A stretch of 64,000 nucleotides of DNA from an uncultured Lachnospiraceae bacterium. GTDB taxonomy: Bacteria; Bacillota; Clostridia; Lachnospirales; Lachnospiraceae. The stretch is from contig CALWSF010000003.1 of assembly GCA_944384125.1 (NCBI GenBank), positions 1 through 64,000 on the forward strand, written 5' to 3'. Made by a program: the position numbers and the translations under genes. Shown here piece after piece: positions 1 to 8,338 of this stretch. A model generated the notes under the pieces. The model saw only the letters and a list, made by a program, of their open reading frames with translations. It made no database searches and was not told the origin of the DNA. Each line of letters begins with the position of its first letter. Positions within the stretch are counted from its first letter, which is position 1.

Positions 1-1161
1 TAATTGCCAATTTTCGGGTGGCTTGTTTGCTATACACTTTTTTGGCGGTTTACCTCTACTTCTTTGTTTCAAACTTCCCTCCTCCGGCTTCTGTCCCTCC
101 GTACTGATTTCAAGAAGCTCCGACACTGCCATATACAGAGATGGATCCCTGCGCTTCATATCTGCGCGAACCTCCTCACGGCAGAACGCTTCAAACAGAT
201 TTGCAAACAGCATCTCGGGATTCTGATCGAAATAGGAAGGAAGCGGCTGGACCAGGCTGGTTTCAGACAGGTACTGGTAATAATCCGCTATCAGCAGCCC
301 ATCCTCTTTATCATTTCCCGTCGCATAAGCGACATACTCTCCGAATGCCGCTGCAAGCGAGTCAGGATTGCAGAATTTAATCTTCTTATAGTTGGTATCC
401 GTATCATAATAGATATAATAAATTCCCTGTTCTGTTCTGGGAGCGGAAAAATATGATTTATCTGTATAAAACATAAGCTGCCAGCCATCCTCAATGAACC
501 TTTTTATCCATATTCTCGGAATTCCTGACATGGCCTCCGTTATCCTGTCCTCTTCCTCCTGTTCCGGCTTTCTGTCCCCGTTAATCACGATATCATATTT
601 TTTATCACGCAATCCATTTTCATCGTAATAATCTGTCTCCACATACTGCCCGGCTGCCAGCTGTCCGTTTTCAAAAAAATAGTATTTATGGCCGGATACC
701 ATCCGAAAACCTTCATTGTACATGGCACCCTTTGAATCAAACCAATACCAGGCATCCCCGGCCTGATACCAGCCTTTTGTCATCACTCCGTCTTCATCGC
801 AGTGATACCACTTCTCTTCTTCCTCATCATAGTACCAGCCCGTTACCATCTCTCCGCTTTCACGGAAAAAATAGTAATCGCCGTCTATTTTTCGCATTCC
901 CCTCTGCATATAGCCTCCCGGGGAAAAGTAATACCACCTGTCTTTATACTGCAGCCAGGAAGTACACAGAAAAGTTCCATCCGTAAGAAGATATCTCCAG
1001 TCATCTCCATCTTCTACCCAGGTTCCTTTTACAGACGGCTCCGCAGCCGTCTCGCTGTAGGCGGTTTCCTCCTGCAAAAGCTCTGCGGCCGATGCTCTGA
1101 TGCAGGAAAATGTCAGACTCAGACAGATAATTACCGGAACGAACAGACTCTTCCCAGTCAA
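1..1161 (-). CDS. Secreted cell-wall-repeat protein with lethal-factor-like C-terminal domain (partial)
   Basis: The reading frame is open for 387 codons to the window edge, so the C-terminus is missing. No ATG fits: the frame has a TGA just upstream and the first start is TTG at 1161, about 8 bases after an AAAGGAGG site. Residues 1-25 form a signal peptide (MTGKS, a hydrophobic run, then ASA before Ala-Glu). From about residue 45 to 180 there are tandem aromatic-glycine repeats (WYYFS, YYFFRESGEM, GWYQAGDAWYWF) typical of choline-binding-like wall anchors. After residue 200 a globular domain follows. It contains SLAAAFGEYVAY, which lines up with the zinc motif HEFGHxxxY of anthrax lethal-factor-like peptidases but lacks both His, and a later LFANLFEAF segment where the ligand Glu would be Asn. 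I infer a catalytically dead member. It faces away from the 1411 gene. Confidence 0.7.
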   Translation of the reverse strand, partial: MTGKSLFVPVIICLSLTFSCIRASAAELLQEETAYSETAAEPSVKGTWVEDGDDWRYLLTDGTFLCTSWLQYKDRWYYFSPGGYMQRGMRKIDGDYYFFRESGEMVTGWYYDEEEEKWYHCDEDGVMTKGWYQAGDAWYWFDSKGAMYNEGFRMVSGHKYYFFENGQLAAGQYVETDYYDENGLRDKKYDIVINGDRKPEQEEEDRITEAMSGIPRIWIKRFIEDGWQLMFYTDKSYFSAPRTEQGIYYIYYDTDTNYKKIKFCNPDSLAAAFGEYVAYATGNDKEDGLLIADYYQYLSETSLVQPLPSYFDQNPEMLFANLFEAFCREEVRADMKRRDPSLYMAVSELLEISTEGQKPEEGSLKQRSRGKPPKKCIANKPPENWQL

Positions 1162-1232
1162 ACAGCATCTCCTCCTTTCTCACTGCATTGCTGTCTGTTA
1201 CACAGCAGAAAGAGAAAATTTTAATACTTTAC

Positions 1233-1238
1233 ATTATA
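1233..1238 (-). promoter_or_regulatory. Probable -10 element of the wall-repeat gene
   Basis: The minus strand reads GAGTATAATG about 70 bases upstream of the TTG start. No good -35 lies 17 bases further upstream, so only the -10 is supported. The surrounding 1162-1410 stretch is AT-rich and otherwise empty. Confidence 0.4.
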
Positions 1239-1410
1239 CTCTATCTTTTATTTTATTTCTATATAATATTTCTTAGTTCTTTGCCCGGCTGAAAAGCAGT
1301 TATTCCCTTGCCAACTCAACCTCTGATCATTTATAATAAACTAGAAATTCTGCATCCGGATGGACTCTTTACTGCCGGTTCAGAGACAAATACAGAAAAG
1401 AGGTATTTTT

Positions 1411-1605
1411 ATGAAGGGAAAACGCCTGATGGCTCTGGCCGCCGTTATTTTTCTTATACTTTTATATATCCTTTCTATTTTTTTCGCACTCATGAAGCAC
1501 CCGCTGGCTGAGAATCTTCTTCTTGCCTCCCTGTTCTGTACCGTCGTCGTGCCTGCCATTCTGTACGGATACGCTGTCGCTGTCCGGTATTTCCGAAAAA
1601 AATAA
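1411..1605 (+). CDS. Small two-helix membrane protein of unknown function
   Basis: A 64-residue protein starting MKGKRLMAL. I chose the ATG at 1411 because AAGAGG lies 8 bases upstream; an in-frame ATG further up (1360) gives a polar extension without a ribosome site. Two hydrophobic stretches (about residues 5-25 and 33-57) are separated by a short loop with HPLAEN, and the C-terminus is basic (RYFRKK), so both ends probably sit in the cytoplasm. I do not recognise a family. It is convergent with purA and shares a terminator with it; it is the only plus-strand gene in the first 12 kb. Confidence 0.55.
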   Translation: MKGKRLMALAAVIFLILLYILSIFFALMKHPLAENLLLASLFCTVVVPAILYGYAVAVRYFRKK

Positions 1606-1647
1606 TCCTGTGTGCTTGTCCCGAAAACGGAACACACACAGGATTTT
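1604..1647. terminator. Bidirectional terminator between the small membrane gene and purA
   Basis: Arms AATCCTGTGTG (1604-1614) and CACACAGGATT (1635-1645) form an 11-bp stem with T-rich runs outside on both strands. Confidence 0.8.
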
Positions 1648-1666
1648 ATTTGCCGGAAAAACAGAC

Positions 1667-2956
1667 TTATTTCTCCTGCTTTCCTCTCATGATTATCTCA
1701 TCGCGGCCGGGACCGTTGGAAACCATCGTAACCGGAACTCCCAGTTCTCTCTCAATCTCCTCAATATATGCGCGGCATTCCGCCGGAAGTTTTTCATACT
1801 CACGGATTCCGCGGATATCACACTTCCATCCCGGCATCTTTTTATATACCGGTTTTGCCTTCTCAAGCTTCCATGTGACCGGGAAATCCTTCTCAATTTT
1901 ACCATCTATCTCATAACCGACACAGATGGGGATTTCATCGAGGTAGCCTAACACATCAAGAACTGTAAGTACGGCTTCTGTTGCGCCCTGTATACGGCAG
2001 CCATAACGGCTCGCAACCGCATCAAACCAGCCCACACGTCTCGGGCGTCCTGTTGTGGCACCAAATTCTCCCTTGTCTCCCCCGCGGCGGCGCAGCTCAT
2101 CTGCTTCCTCTCCAAAAATCTCGCTGACAAAAGCTCCCGCTCCTACGGCACTGGAATAGGCTTTTACAACAGTCGTAATCTGACGAATTTCGTAAGGAGG
2201 TATTCCGGCACCGATAGCGCCATATGCGGCCAGTGTAGAGGAGGATGTAACCATCGGATATATACCGTGATCCGGATCCTTCAGAGACCCCAGCTGTCCT
2301 TCAAGAAGAATATTCTTCCCTTCCCGGATCGCATTGTACAGATAGGCAGAAATATCACACACATAGGGCTCTACCATACTGCGGTATTCAAGAAGCTCCT
2401 CAAATACTTCCTGTGGATTGAGAACCGGTCTGTGATACAGATGCTTTAACAGAATATTTTTTGTCTCGCAGACGCGCTCCACTTTTTCACGAAGCCCCGC
2501 CTCATCAAACAGCTCGCTGACCTGAAAACCGATTTTGGCATATTTATCCGAATAAAACGGTGCAATTCCGGACTTTGTGGAGCCAAAGGACTTGCCCCCC
2601 AGACGCTCCTCCTCATATGTGTCAAACTGGATATGATAAGGCATCAGAATCTGCGCCCGATCCGATACAAGAATCCGGGGCTTCGGCACACCCTGGGACA
2701 CCAGACTGTCAATCTCTTTTACCAGATACGGAATATTTAATGCCACTCCGTTTCCAATAATGTTGGTCGTATGTCCATAAAACACGCCGGAGGGAAGAAG
2801 ATGAAGCGCAAAACGGCCGTAATCATTGATAATTGTATGGCCTGCATTGCTCCCGCCCTGAAAACGGATAATAATATCCGATTCTCTGGCAAGCATGTCT
2901 GTGATTTTTCCCTTTCCTTCGTCGCCCCAGTTGGCTCCTACTATTGCTCTTACCAT
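1667..2956 (-). CDS. purA: Adenylosuccinate synthetase
   Basis: PurA joins IMP and aspartate using GTP, the first of two steps from IMP to AMP in the cytoplasm. The protein is 429 residues, normal for the family. It begins MVRAIVGANWGDEGKGK, containing the GDEGKGK nucleotide loop (residues 11-17), followed by NAGHT near residue 38 and TGRPRR about residue 300. I placed the start at 2956 because AAGGAGG precedes it by 8 bases; a frame extension of nine codons upstream has no site. purB lies two genes upstream on the same strand with a LysR gene between, so both AMP-branch enzymes are clustered here away from a main pur operon. Confidence 0.97.
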   Translation of the reverse strand: MVRAIVGANWGDEGKGKITDMLARESDIIIRFQGGSNAGHTIINDYGRFALHLLPSGVFYGHTTNIIGNGVALNIPYLVKEIDSLVSQGVPKPRILVSDRAQILMPYHIQFDTYEEERLGGKSFGSTKSGIAPFYSDKYAKIGFQVSELFDEAGLREKVERVCETKNILLKHLYHRPVLNPQEVFEELLEYRSMVEPYVCDISAYLYNAIREGKNILLEGQLGSLKDPDHGIYPMVTSSSTLAAYGAIGAGIPPYEIRQITTVVKAYSSAVGAGAFVSEIFGEEADELRRRGGDKGEFGATTGRPRRVGWFDAVASRYGCRIQGATEAVLTVLDVLGYLDEIPICVGYEIDGKIEKDFPVTWKLEKAKPVYKKMPGWKCDIRGIREYEKLPAECRAYIEEIERELGVPVTMVSNGPGRDEIIMRGKQEK

Positions 2957-3088
2957 GAATATTTCCTCCTTAGAAATCCGCATCTATCAAAATCTGTGCG
3001 AATTGATTACAATATCAGACAGTACAAGGATACACGAATTTTTTACATAAGTAAAATCAATATTATTTATAGATAATATAAGTCTCAA

Positions 3089-4093
3089 TTATGTCGATTC
3101 CGCTTTTTCTGCCGCGAGCTCTCTGAAAAGCTTTTCCGCCGCCGGAGACATACAGGCTCTCCCCTGCGCCACAAGGCAAAACCGGCGCGAAGGCATCTCT
3201 TCTTCAAATTCAATCCGGAATACTTCTTTGCTGCTGACTGCCTCCTTTGCAAAATCAGACATCAGGCATCCGATTCCCAGATTGCGCTTTGCAAACTGTA
3301 CGATCATATCACTGGTTGCCAGTTCAAATTCCGGTTCCAGGCAAATTCCCCTCTCCGCCAGAAATCGATCCATAAACTGTCTTGTACTCGTTTTCTTTTC
3401 AAGAAAAATACAGGGATATGACATAAGCTCCTCGTAGGCGATTTTTCTTCCTGACAGTACAGGCGCAAATTTCGGGCCGGCAATAAATACGTTATGAATC
3501 TCCCGCACCGGAATACTCTGTATTTCCTGCCGAGCCTCAAAAGGTGTGCTCACAATTCCAAAGTCGATTCTCCCGTCATAGAGAAATTCCAGCGTTTCCG
3601 GAGTCGGCCCGTTTGACACATTCACCTTTACACGGGGATATTTCTCGTGAAAGCGCTCCAGATAGGGAAGAAGATAAAACTGCAGTGTCATATCGCTTGC
3701 ACCGATTCGTATCTCCCCCGTCTCCAGGTTTTGAATCCTCCTGATCATCTCTTCGCCGTCATACAGAAGCTCCATTCCCCTCTTTACATAGGAATGGAGG
3801 ACCTCGCCCTCACGGGTCAGCTTAACGCCTCTGGATGTGCGAAAAAACAGCCGGCATTCCAGCGATTCCTCCAGCTGGCGGACAGCCTGGCTTACCGCAG
3901 GCTGTGATATGCACAGTTCCTCCGCCGCTGCTGTAATTCCTCCGCTTCTGCATACGCTGTCAAACACCTTGTAATATTCCAGATTTATCTTTCCCCGCAT
4001 TTTACCCATCCCTGTCTGTGCCATATGAGCCGGCTTTTTCACGCCCGCCATAATACTGCGGCAAAAAATGCCGCCTGACGGCAGAGAAAGCAT
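3089..4093 (-). CDS. LysR-family transcriptional regulator
   Basis: A winged helix-turn-helix (AAAEELCISQPAVSQAVRQL, then LFFRTSRGVKLT) is followed by a periplasmic-binding-like effector domain (EIRIGAS ... FGIVSTPFE), the LysR arrangement. Homology starts at INLEYYKVF, about residue 36. Two starts are possible. GGGAGGG lies 5 bases before the ATG at 4093, which I used; the ATG at 4000 would give a more typical 303-residue protein but has only a weak GGG upstream. The first 31 residues look unlike a conserved domain, so the shorter form remains likely. It sits between purB and purA on the same strand, 44 bases after purB. The effector is unknown. Confidence 0.85.
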   Translation of the reverse strand: MLSLPSGGIFCRSIMAGVKKPAHMAQTGMGKMRGKINLEYYKVFDSVCRSGGITAAAEELCISQPAVSQAVRQLEESLECRLFFRTSRGVKLTREGEVLHSYVKRGMELLYDGEEMIRRIQNLETGEIRIGASDMTLQFYLLPYLERFHEKYPRVKVNVSNGPTPETLEFLYDGRIDFGIVSTPFEARQEIQSIPVREIHNVFIAGPKFAPVLSGRKIAYEELMSYPCIFLEKKTSTRQFMDRFLAERGICLEPEFELATSDMIVQFAKRNLGIGCLMSDFAKEAVSSKEVFRIEFEEEMPSRRFCLVAQGRACMSPAAEKLFRELAAEKAEST

Positions 4094-4137
4094 TCAAGCC
4101 CTCCCTCAGGCCAGGCAGCATACATATAATCAACGTT

Positions 4138-5568
4138 TTATACGTTAATCTCAGCTTTTACACCTAGTTCTTCTCTGTTCTCGTCCAGCACAGGACGGAT
4201 CACTTCCTCAAGGAATTCCTCAACCTGCTCTTTTGCACGTCCGGTGTAACGCGACGGATCCATCGCAGCCTTCAGCTCATCGAGGCTCAGATTGAAAGCA
4301 GGATCTTTCGCAATAAGCTCAAGCAAATTGTTGTCGAGACCTTTCTCCTTCACATTCTTTCCGGCCTCCATGGAAAGAGTCCTGATCTTCTCATGAAGTT
4401 CCTGGCGATCTCCTCCGGCCTTTACCGCATCCATCATAATATTTTCCGTAGCCATAAAAGGAAGTTCCGCCATGAGACGTTTTTCAATTACTTTCGGATA
4501 TACAACCAGGCCATCCACCACATTCAAATAGAGATCCAGAATACCGTCAACAGCCAGAAAGCCCTCCGGTATACTGAGACGCTTATTGGCAGAGTCATCC
4601 AGTGTTCTCTCAAACCACTGGGTAGATGCAACCATCATGGGATTCATCATATCAGCCATCACATAATTGGCAAGAGAGGCCATTCTCTCACTGCGCATGG
4701 GATTTCTCTTGTAAGCCATGGCAGAGGAACCAATCTGCGTTTTTTCAAAGGGTTCTTCCACTTCCTTCAGATGCTGAAGCAGGCGGATATCATTGGAGAA
4801 CTTATGTGCGCTCTGAGCAATTCCGGCAAGAACACTGAGAACACGGCTGTCCACCTTCCGGGAATAGGTCTGCCCGGAAACAGGATAACAACCCGGAAAT
4901 CCCATCTTCTCGGCAATTTTCTGATCCAGCTGACGGCACTTTTCATGATCCCCGTCAAACAGCTCCAGAAAGCTGGCCTGTGTACCCGTCGTTCCCTTCG
5001 ATCCCAGAAGACGCAGAGAGCCCAGAAGATAATCAATATCCTCCAGATCCATCTTAAGTTCCATCATCCAGAGGGTTGCTCTCTTTCCCACTGTCGTAGG
5101 CTGAGCAGGCTGAAAATGAGTAAATGCAAGCGTAGGCTGTGCCTTATACGTATCCGCAAATCTGGACAGTTCATCCAGAACATTCAGAACTTTCTTTCTT
5201 ACAAGCGAAAGTGCCTCCGCCATTATAATAATATCCGTATTGTCTCCCACATAGCAGGAAGTAGCACCCAGATGAATGATTCCCTTGGCCTTGGGGCACT
5301 GCACACCATACGCATAAACATGAGACATAACGTCATGGCGAACGATCTTCTCCCGCTCTTTTGCCACCTCAAAATTAATGTCATCCTGATGACTCTTAAG
5401 CTCGTCTATCTGTTCCTGTGTAATGGGAAGTCCCAGTTCCTTTTCTGTCTCCGCCAGTGCGATCCAGAGCTTTCTCCAGGTTCTGAACTTTTTCTCAGGA
5501 GAAAAAATATACTGCATCTCCCTGCTTGCATACCGCTCCGAAAGGGGACTTACGTATCTGTCGTACAT
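4138..5568 (-). CDS. purB: Adenylosuccinate lyase
   Basis: PurB removes fumarate from adenylosuccinate (giving AMP) and from SAICAR in purine synthesis. At 476 residues it is the longer form of the family. The fumarase/aspartase superfamily signature SSAMAYKRNPM is at residues 281-291, the catalytic-His region THFQPAQPTT at 150-159 and GATSCYVGDN at 101-110. The ATG at 5568 follows AGAGGTAG. It is the first gene of the purB-lysR-purA run. Confidence 0.97.
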   Translation of the reverse strand: MYDRYVSPLSERYASREMQYIFSPEKKFRTWRKLWIALAETEKELGLPITQEQIDELKSHQDDINFEVAKEREKIVRHDVMSHVYAYGVQCPKAKGIIHLGATSCYVGDNTDIIIMAEALSLVRKKVLNVLDELSRFADTYKAQPTLAFTHFQPAQPTTVGKRATLWMMELKMDLEDIDYLLGSLRLLGSKGTTGTQASFLELFDGDHEKCRQLDQKIAEKMGFPGCYPVSGQTYSRKVDSRVLSVLAGIAQSAHKFSNDIRLLQHLKEVEEPFEKTQIGSSAMAYKRNPMRSERMASLANYVMADMMNPMMVASTQWFERTLDDSANKRLSIPEGFLAVDGILDLYLNVVDGLVVYPKVIEKRLMAELPFMATENIMMDAVKAGGDRQELHEKIRTLSMEAGKNVKEKGLDNNLLELIAKDPAFNLSLDELKAAMDPSRYTGRAKEQVEEFLEEVIRPVLDENREELGVKAEINV

Positions 5569-5603
5569 GGTATCTACCTCTCTTTTTTATCTCTTTACGC
5601 AAA

Positions 5604-5640
5604 CATTCGGGAAATTCCACAAGATAAGAATCCCCGAATG
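5604..5640 (-). terminator. Possible terminator after the dap-region genes
   Basis: Arms CATTCGGG and CCCGAATG pair, with an inner GATTC/GAAT extension, followed on the minus strand only by TTTG. The weak T-run makes this uncertain; it separates the 5721 gene from purB. Confidence 0.4.
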
Positions 5641-5720
5641 CCGCAAACACGCTGCAGGCACACTGCCAGAAGACATGCACCCTTTATCCGTAAAAATTAT
5701 AATACAGGGATATGGCAAAA

Positions 5721-6005
5721 TCAATACTGATTTTCCGGCGTTTCCTTCTCATGCACAAAAATAATCTCTCCCGTCTTTATGCGGAAAATAATCCTGAAGG
5801 ATTCTGTCTCTTCCCCGGAAAACGGACTTCTGTACTCTATGTTTCCTTTGTCTGTAACAGATATTATCTCGCTTTTCAGAAGACCTGCTGCGGAAAGATA
5901 AAAAAAGCAGGCCAAAAAGAGGCCGGCTGCCGCCTGCCTCTTTCTCCTGCCTCTCTCGCGGCGTACACGCCGCAGATATCGTTTTACTGCCTTGTTATAA
6001 GCCAA
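5721..6005 (-). CDS. Small single-pass membrane protein of unknown function
   Basis: A 94-residue protein with a TTG start at 6005, supported by GAGAGG 7 bases upstream; no ATG is available near the N-terminus. The first 23 residues are very basic (RRVRRERGRRKRQ), followed by one hydrophobic helix (about residues 24-44) and a mainly beta-like tail facing outside. I recognise no family. It lies 11 bases downstream of the lipoprotein gene, so the two are probably co-translated and might work together at the membrane. Confidence 0.6.
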   Translation of the reverse strand: MAYNKAVKRYLRRVRRERGRRKRQAAAGLFLACFFYLSAAGLLKSEIISVTDKGNIEYRSPFSGEETESFRIIFRIKTGEIIFVHEKETPENQY

Positions 6006-6016
6006 TTCTAATCCTC

Positions 6017-6313
6017 TCAGTGTGCTGCGTTCGTTTCGGCAGTTCCATCCATTGCCCGCTCTGCATCATCTTTCAGATTCTCTGCGCCCTCACGGACATC
6101 CTCCACGACACCATCCAGAACGCCTGTGCTTTCCTCATTGTCACGGTAGTCGTCATTCGATGAACCATTAGGGGATTTTTCCTCCTGTCCGGTGCTCTCC
6201 GCCGCAGCAGACGCTGACTCTCTTCCTGTCCCGCTGCTGTTGCCGCACCCGCAGGCAAACGCTGTCAAAGCAATAAACATGAAACAAAGCATGTACTGTT
6301 TTGCCTTTTTCAT
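6017..6313 (-). CDS. Small acidic lipoprotein
   Basis: A 98-residue protein starting MKKAKQYMLCFMF. The hydrophobic signal ends in FACGCGNSS, so a lipid-modified Cys is likely (residue 21 or 23). The rest is low-complexity, rich in Ser, Glu, Asp and Gly, and looks disordered, with a short helix-forming end (VREGAENLKDDAERAMDG). AAAGGAG lies 9 bases before the ATG. It follows dapB by 57 bases on the same strand. No function can be read from the sequence. Confidence 0.65.
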   Translation of the reverse strand: MKKAKQYMLCFMFIALTAFACGCGNSSGTGRESASAAAESTGQEEKSPNGSSNDDYRDNEESTGVLDGVVEDVREGAENLKDDAERAMDGTAETNAAH

Positions 6314-6370
6314 AATGACATCTCCTTTCTGCCACTAGTATGCACCGCGCAGAAAGGAATTATTCGCTTG

Positions 6371-7126
6371 TCAGCCAATTACATCCGTCATTGTGTAAAG
6401 ACCCGGTTTCTTTCCTGCCAGAAACTTTGCCGCCTGAACAGCGCCTTTGGCAAATATTGCCTTTGAATACGCTGTATGCGTAAATGTTATTACCTCGTCT
6501 TTTCCGGCAAAAATCACGTCGTGCTCTCCCACGATGGAGCCGCCGCGGATCGCCTGAATACCTATCTCTTTTTTGTCTCTCTTAACCCGCTCGGCCGTTC
6601 TGTCAAATTTATAATGATAGGCATTCCCCATCGCCTCATTGATAGAATCCGCCAGGGCCAGTGCTGTTCCGCTGGGAGCATCCACCTTCTGATTATGATG
6701 CTTTTCCAGTATCTCCATATCAAAACCGGCCGGTGCCAGAACCTGTGCCGCTTCTTTTAAAAGTTTCATAAGCACATTTACCCCAAGTGACATATTGGCA
6801 GAGCGAAGAACCGCCGTCTTTTCCGCTGCTGCGGATACCTTTTCTACCTGTTCCGGAGACAATCCCGTCGTGCAGAGAACAAGGGGCATTTTTTTCTCTG
6901 TACACCAGTCAAGGAGGGCATCTACAGCTCCCGCATTGGAAAAATCGATTACTACATCTGCCTTTACTGTACATTCTTCAGGGGAAGCAAACACAGGATA
7001 GGAATTTTTTCCTGAATCCCTCAAATCAATCCCCGCAACAATCTCTATCTCCTCATCTTCCGACACGATCTCGGAAATCGTCCGTCCCATAGCTCCGCTG
7101 CAGCCGTGCATAATTGCCCGTATCAT
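6371..7126 (-). CDS. dapB: 4-hydroxy-tetrahydrodipicolinate reductase
   Basis: DapB reduces hydroxy-tetrahydrodipicolinate with NAD(P)H in lysine and diaminopimelate synthesis. The 251-residue protein starts MIRAIMHGCSGAMGR, with the nucleotide-binding glycine turn at residues 8-15. The substrate motif EKHHNQKVDAPSGT (141-154) holds the catalytic His pair and Lys. It lies 34 bases after dapA and should share the lysine-riboswitch control. meso-diaminopimelate is then made by Ddh, encoded at about 40 kb. Confidence 0.97.
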   Translation of the reverse strand: MIRAIMHGCSGAMGRTISEIVSEDEEIEIVAGIDLRDSGKNSYPVFASPEECTVKADVVIDFSNAGAVDALLDWCTEKKMPLVLCTTGLSPEQVEKVSAAAEKTAVLRSANMSLGVNVLMKLLKEAAQVLAPAGFDMEILEKHHNQKVDAPSGTALALADSINEAMGNAYHYKFDRTAERVKRDKKEIGIQAIRGGSIVGEHDVIFAGKDEVITFTHTAYSKAIFAKGAVQAAKFLAGKKPGLYTMTDVIG

Positions 7127-7160
7127 CTGTCCTGTCCTCCGATCTTACATTCTTATTCTT

Positions 7161-8045
7161 TTACAGCAGTCCGTATCTCTCCATCTCAATTCTCAGTCTT
7201 TCCCTGTTGGCCGGCTCCATCTCAACCAGCGGTTTGCGGAGCGGTCCCACTTCCATACCCATGAGATTCATGGCCTCCTTAACCGGAATGGGATTGACCT
7301 CACAGAACAGAGCCTCGATAAGCGGTATCGCTTCTATCTGCATTCTGCTGGCTTTCTGCATATCCCCGTCCAGATATGCCCGGCACATATCATGCACCTG
7401 GCGCGGTGCAATGTTGGAAAGAACAGAAATAACTCCCTTTGCTCCCAGCGCCATCATCGGAACAGTCTGATCATCATTTCCAGAATATATGTCAACACAT
7501 CCGTCCGAGAGATTTGCTATTCTGGCTATTGCAGAAAAATTGCCGCTGGCTTCTTTGACACCAACGATATTATCCACATCCCGGCACAGAGAAACGATCG
7601 TTTCCGGTGCAATGTTTACGCCGGTACGGCTGGGTACATTGTAGAGAAGAATAGGGAGATTAACTTCCTTTGCCACCTCTGTAAAATGCACCTTCAGTCC
7701 CTTTTGAGTCGTCTTATTATAGTACGGAGACACAAGAAGAAGGCCGTCCGCTCCCGCCTCTTTGGCACACTGGGACAGATAAACCGATGTTGCCGTACAG
7801 TTGGATCCTGTTCCTGCGACAACAGGAATTCTGCCCTTTACCTTCTGACATACAAACTGAATCTCACGTATATGCTCATCATGCGTCAGAGTGGCGGCCT
7901 CCCCCGTCGTTCCGCATACGATGATACAGTCAGTACCATTCGCAATCTGATCCTCAACAAGCTGTTCCAGCTTATCAAAATTAATCTCTCCGCTTTCTTT
8001 AAAAGGTGTAGCCAGAGCAACACCTGCGCCCTCAAAAATTGCCAT
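7161..8045 (-). CDS. dapA: 4-hydroxy-tetrahydrodipicolinate synthase
   Basis: DapA condenses pyruvate with aspartate semialdehyde. The 294-residue protein starts MAIFEGAGVALATPF; AAGGAGG 7 bases upstream fixes the ATG at 8045 (an 11-codon extension has no site). The Schiff-base Lys is K164 in VGVKEASGN, the active-site Tyr is Y135 in YNVPSRTG, and GTTGEA is at 45-50. It is the first gene after the lysine riboswitch and its terminator, so expression should fall when lysine is high. Confidence 0.97.
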   Translation of the reverse strand: MAIFEGAGVALATPFKESGEINFDKLEQLVEDQIANGTDCIIVCGTTGEAATLTHDEHIREIQFVCQKVKGRIPVVAGTGSNCTATSVYLSQCAKEAGADGLLLVSPYYNKTTQKGLKVHFTEVAKEVNLPILLYNVPSRTGVNIAPETIVSLCRDVDNIVGVKEASGNFSAIARIANLSDGCVDIYSGNDDQTVPMMALGAKGVISVLSNIAPRQVHDMCRAYLDGDMQKASRMQIEAIPLIEALFCEVNPIPVKEAMNLMGMEVGPLRKPLVEMEPANRERLRIEMERYGLL

Positions 8046-8104
8046 ACTTTTTCCTCCTTGATTTCTTAGGAACACCAAAATCCGCCATCTCCGGCCGCCA
8101 GTCT

Positions 8105-8132
8105 AAAACAAAAGCTGGCACAACGGCCAGCT
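8105..8132 (-). terminator. Riboswitch expression-platform terminator before dapA
   Basis: On the minus strand AGCTGGC and GCCAGCT form a stem followed by TTTGTTTT. It sits between the lysine aptamer and the dapA ribosome site, where it can stop transcription when lysine is bound. Confidence 0.85.
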
Positions 8133-8144
8133 GTTTTTACACAA

Positions 8145-8315
8145 ATCCCAGTAGCTCCCCATCGTGTCGATGACAGTCATGTGATTCTTCATCCCATGCC
8201 CAGGAACCGCAGCCGCAGAATCCGCAGTCCTTCGGCGTCTTTCCCTTTCGGACATCTTCTTCTGCTTCTGCCGCATCCGATGCCTACTGATGATCAACGC
8301 AACCTCTACTTACGT
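8145..8315 (-). promoter_or_regulatory. Lysine riboswitch (L box) for dapA-dapB
   Basis: The minus-strand RNA carries the conserved lysine-aptamer order: GTAGAGGTTGCG with GATCATCAGTAG near the 5' end, GACGCCGAAGG, CTGCGG, CTGGGCATGGGATG, then GACTGTCATCGACACG and GGGGAGCTAC at the 3' end, where CTAC closes with the 5' GTAG to form P1. A terminator follows directly and dapA lies about 100 bases downstream. The fit of motif order, spacing and target gene makes this a firm call. Confidence 0.93.
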
Positions 8316-8338
8316 TTGCAATTATATTATCATTACTT

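Noticed and set aside
5569..5720. Purine riboswitch upstream of purB
   Set aside because: No three-way-junction pattern with the conserved TATA..CC loops; only a weak terminator-like hairpin.
4393..5730. 445-codon plus-strand open frame
   Set aside because: Lies antisense to purB, no ribosome site, composition (many His, Arg, Ile) typical of a shadow frame.
8103..8297. 64-codon minus-strand ORF before dapA
   Set aside because: It lies within the lysine riboswitch and its terminator, so it is not likely to be a coding sequence.
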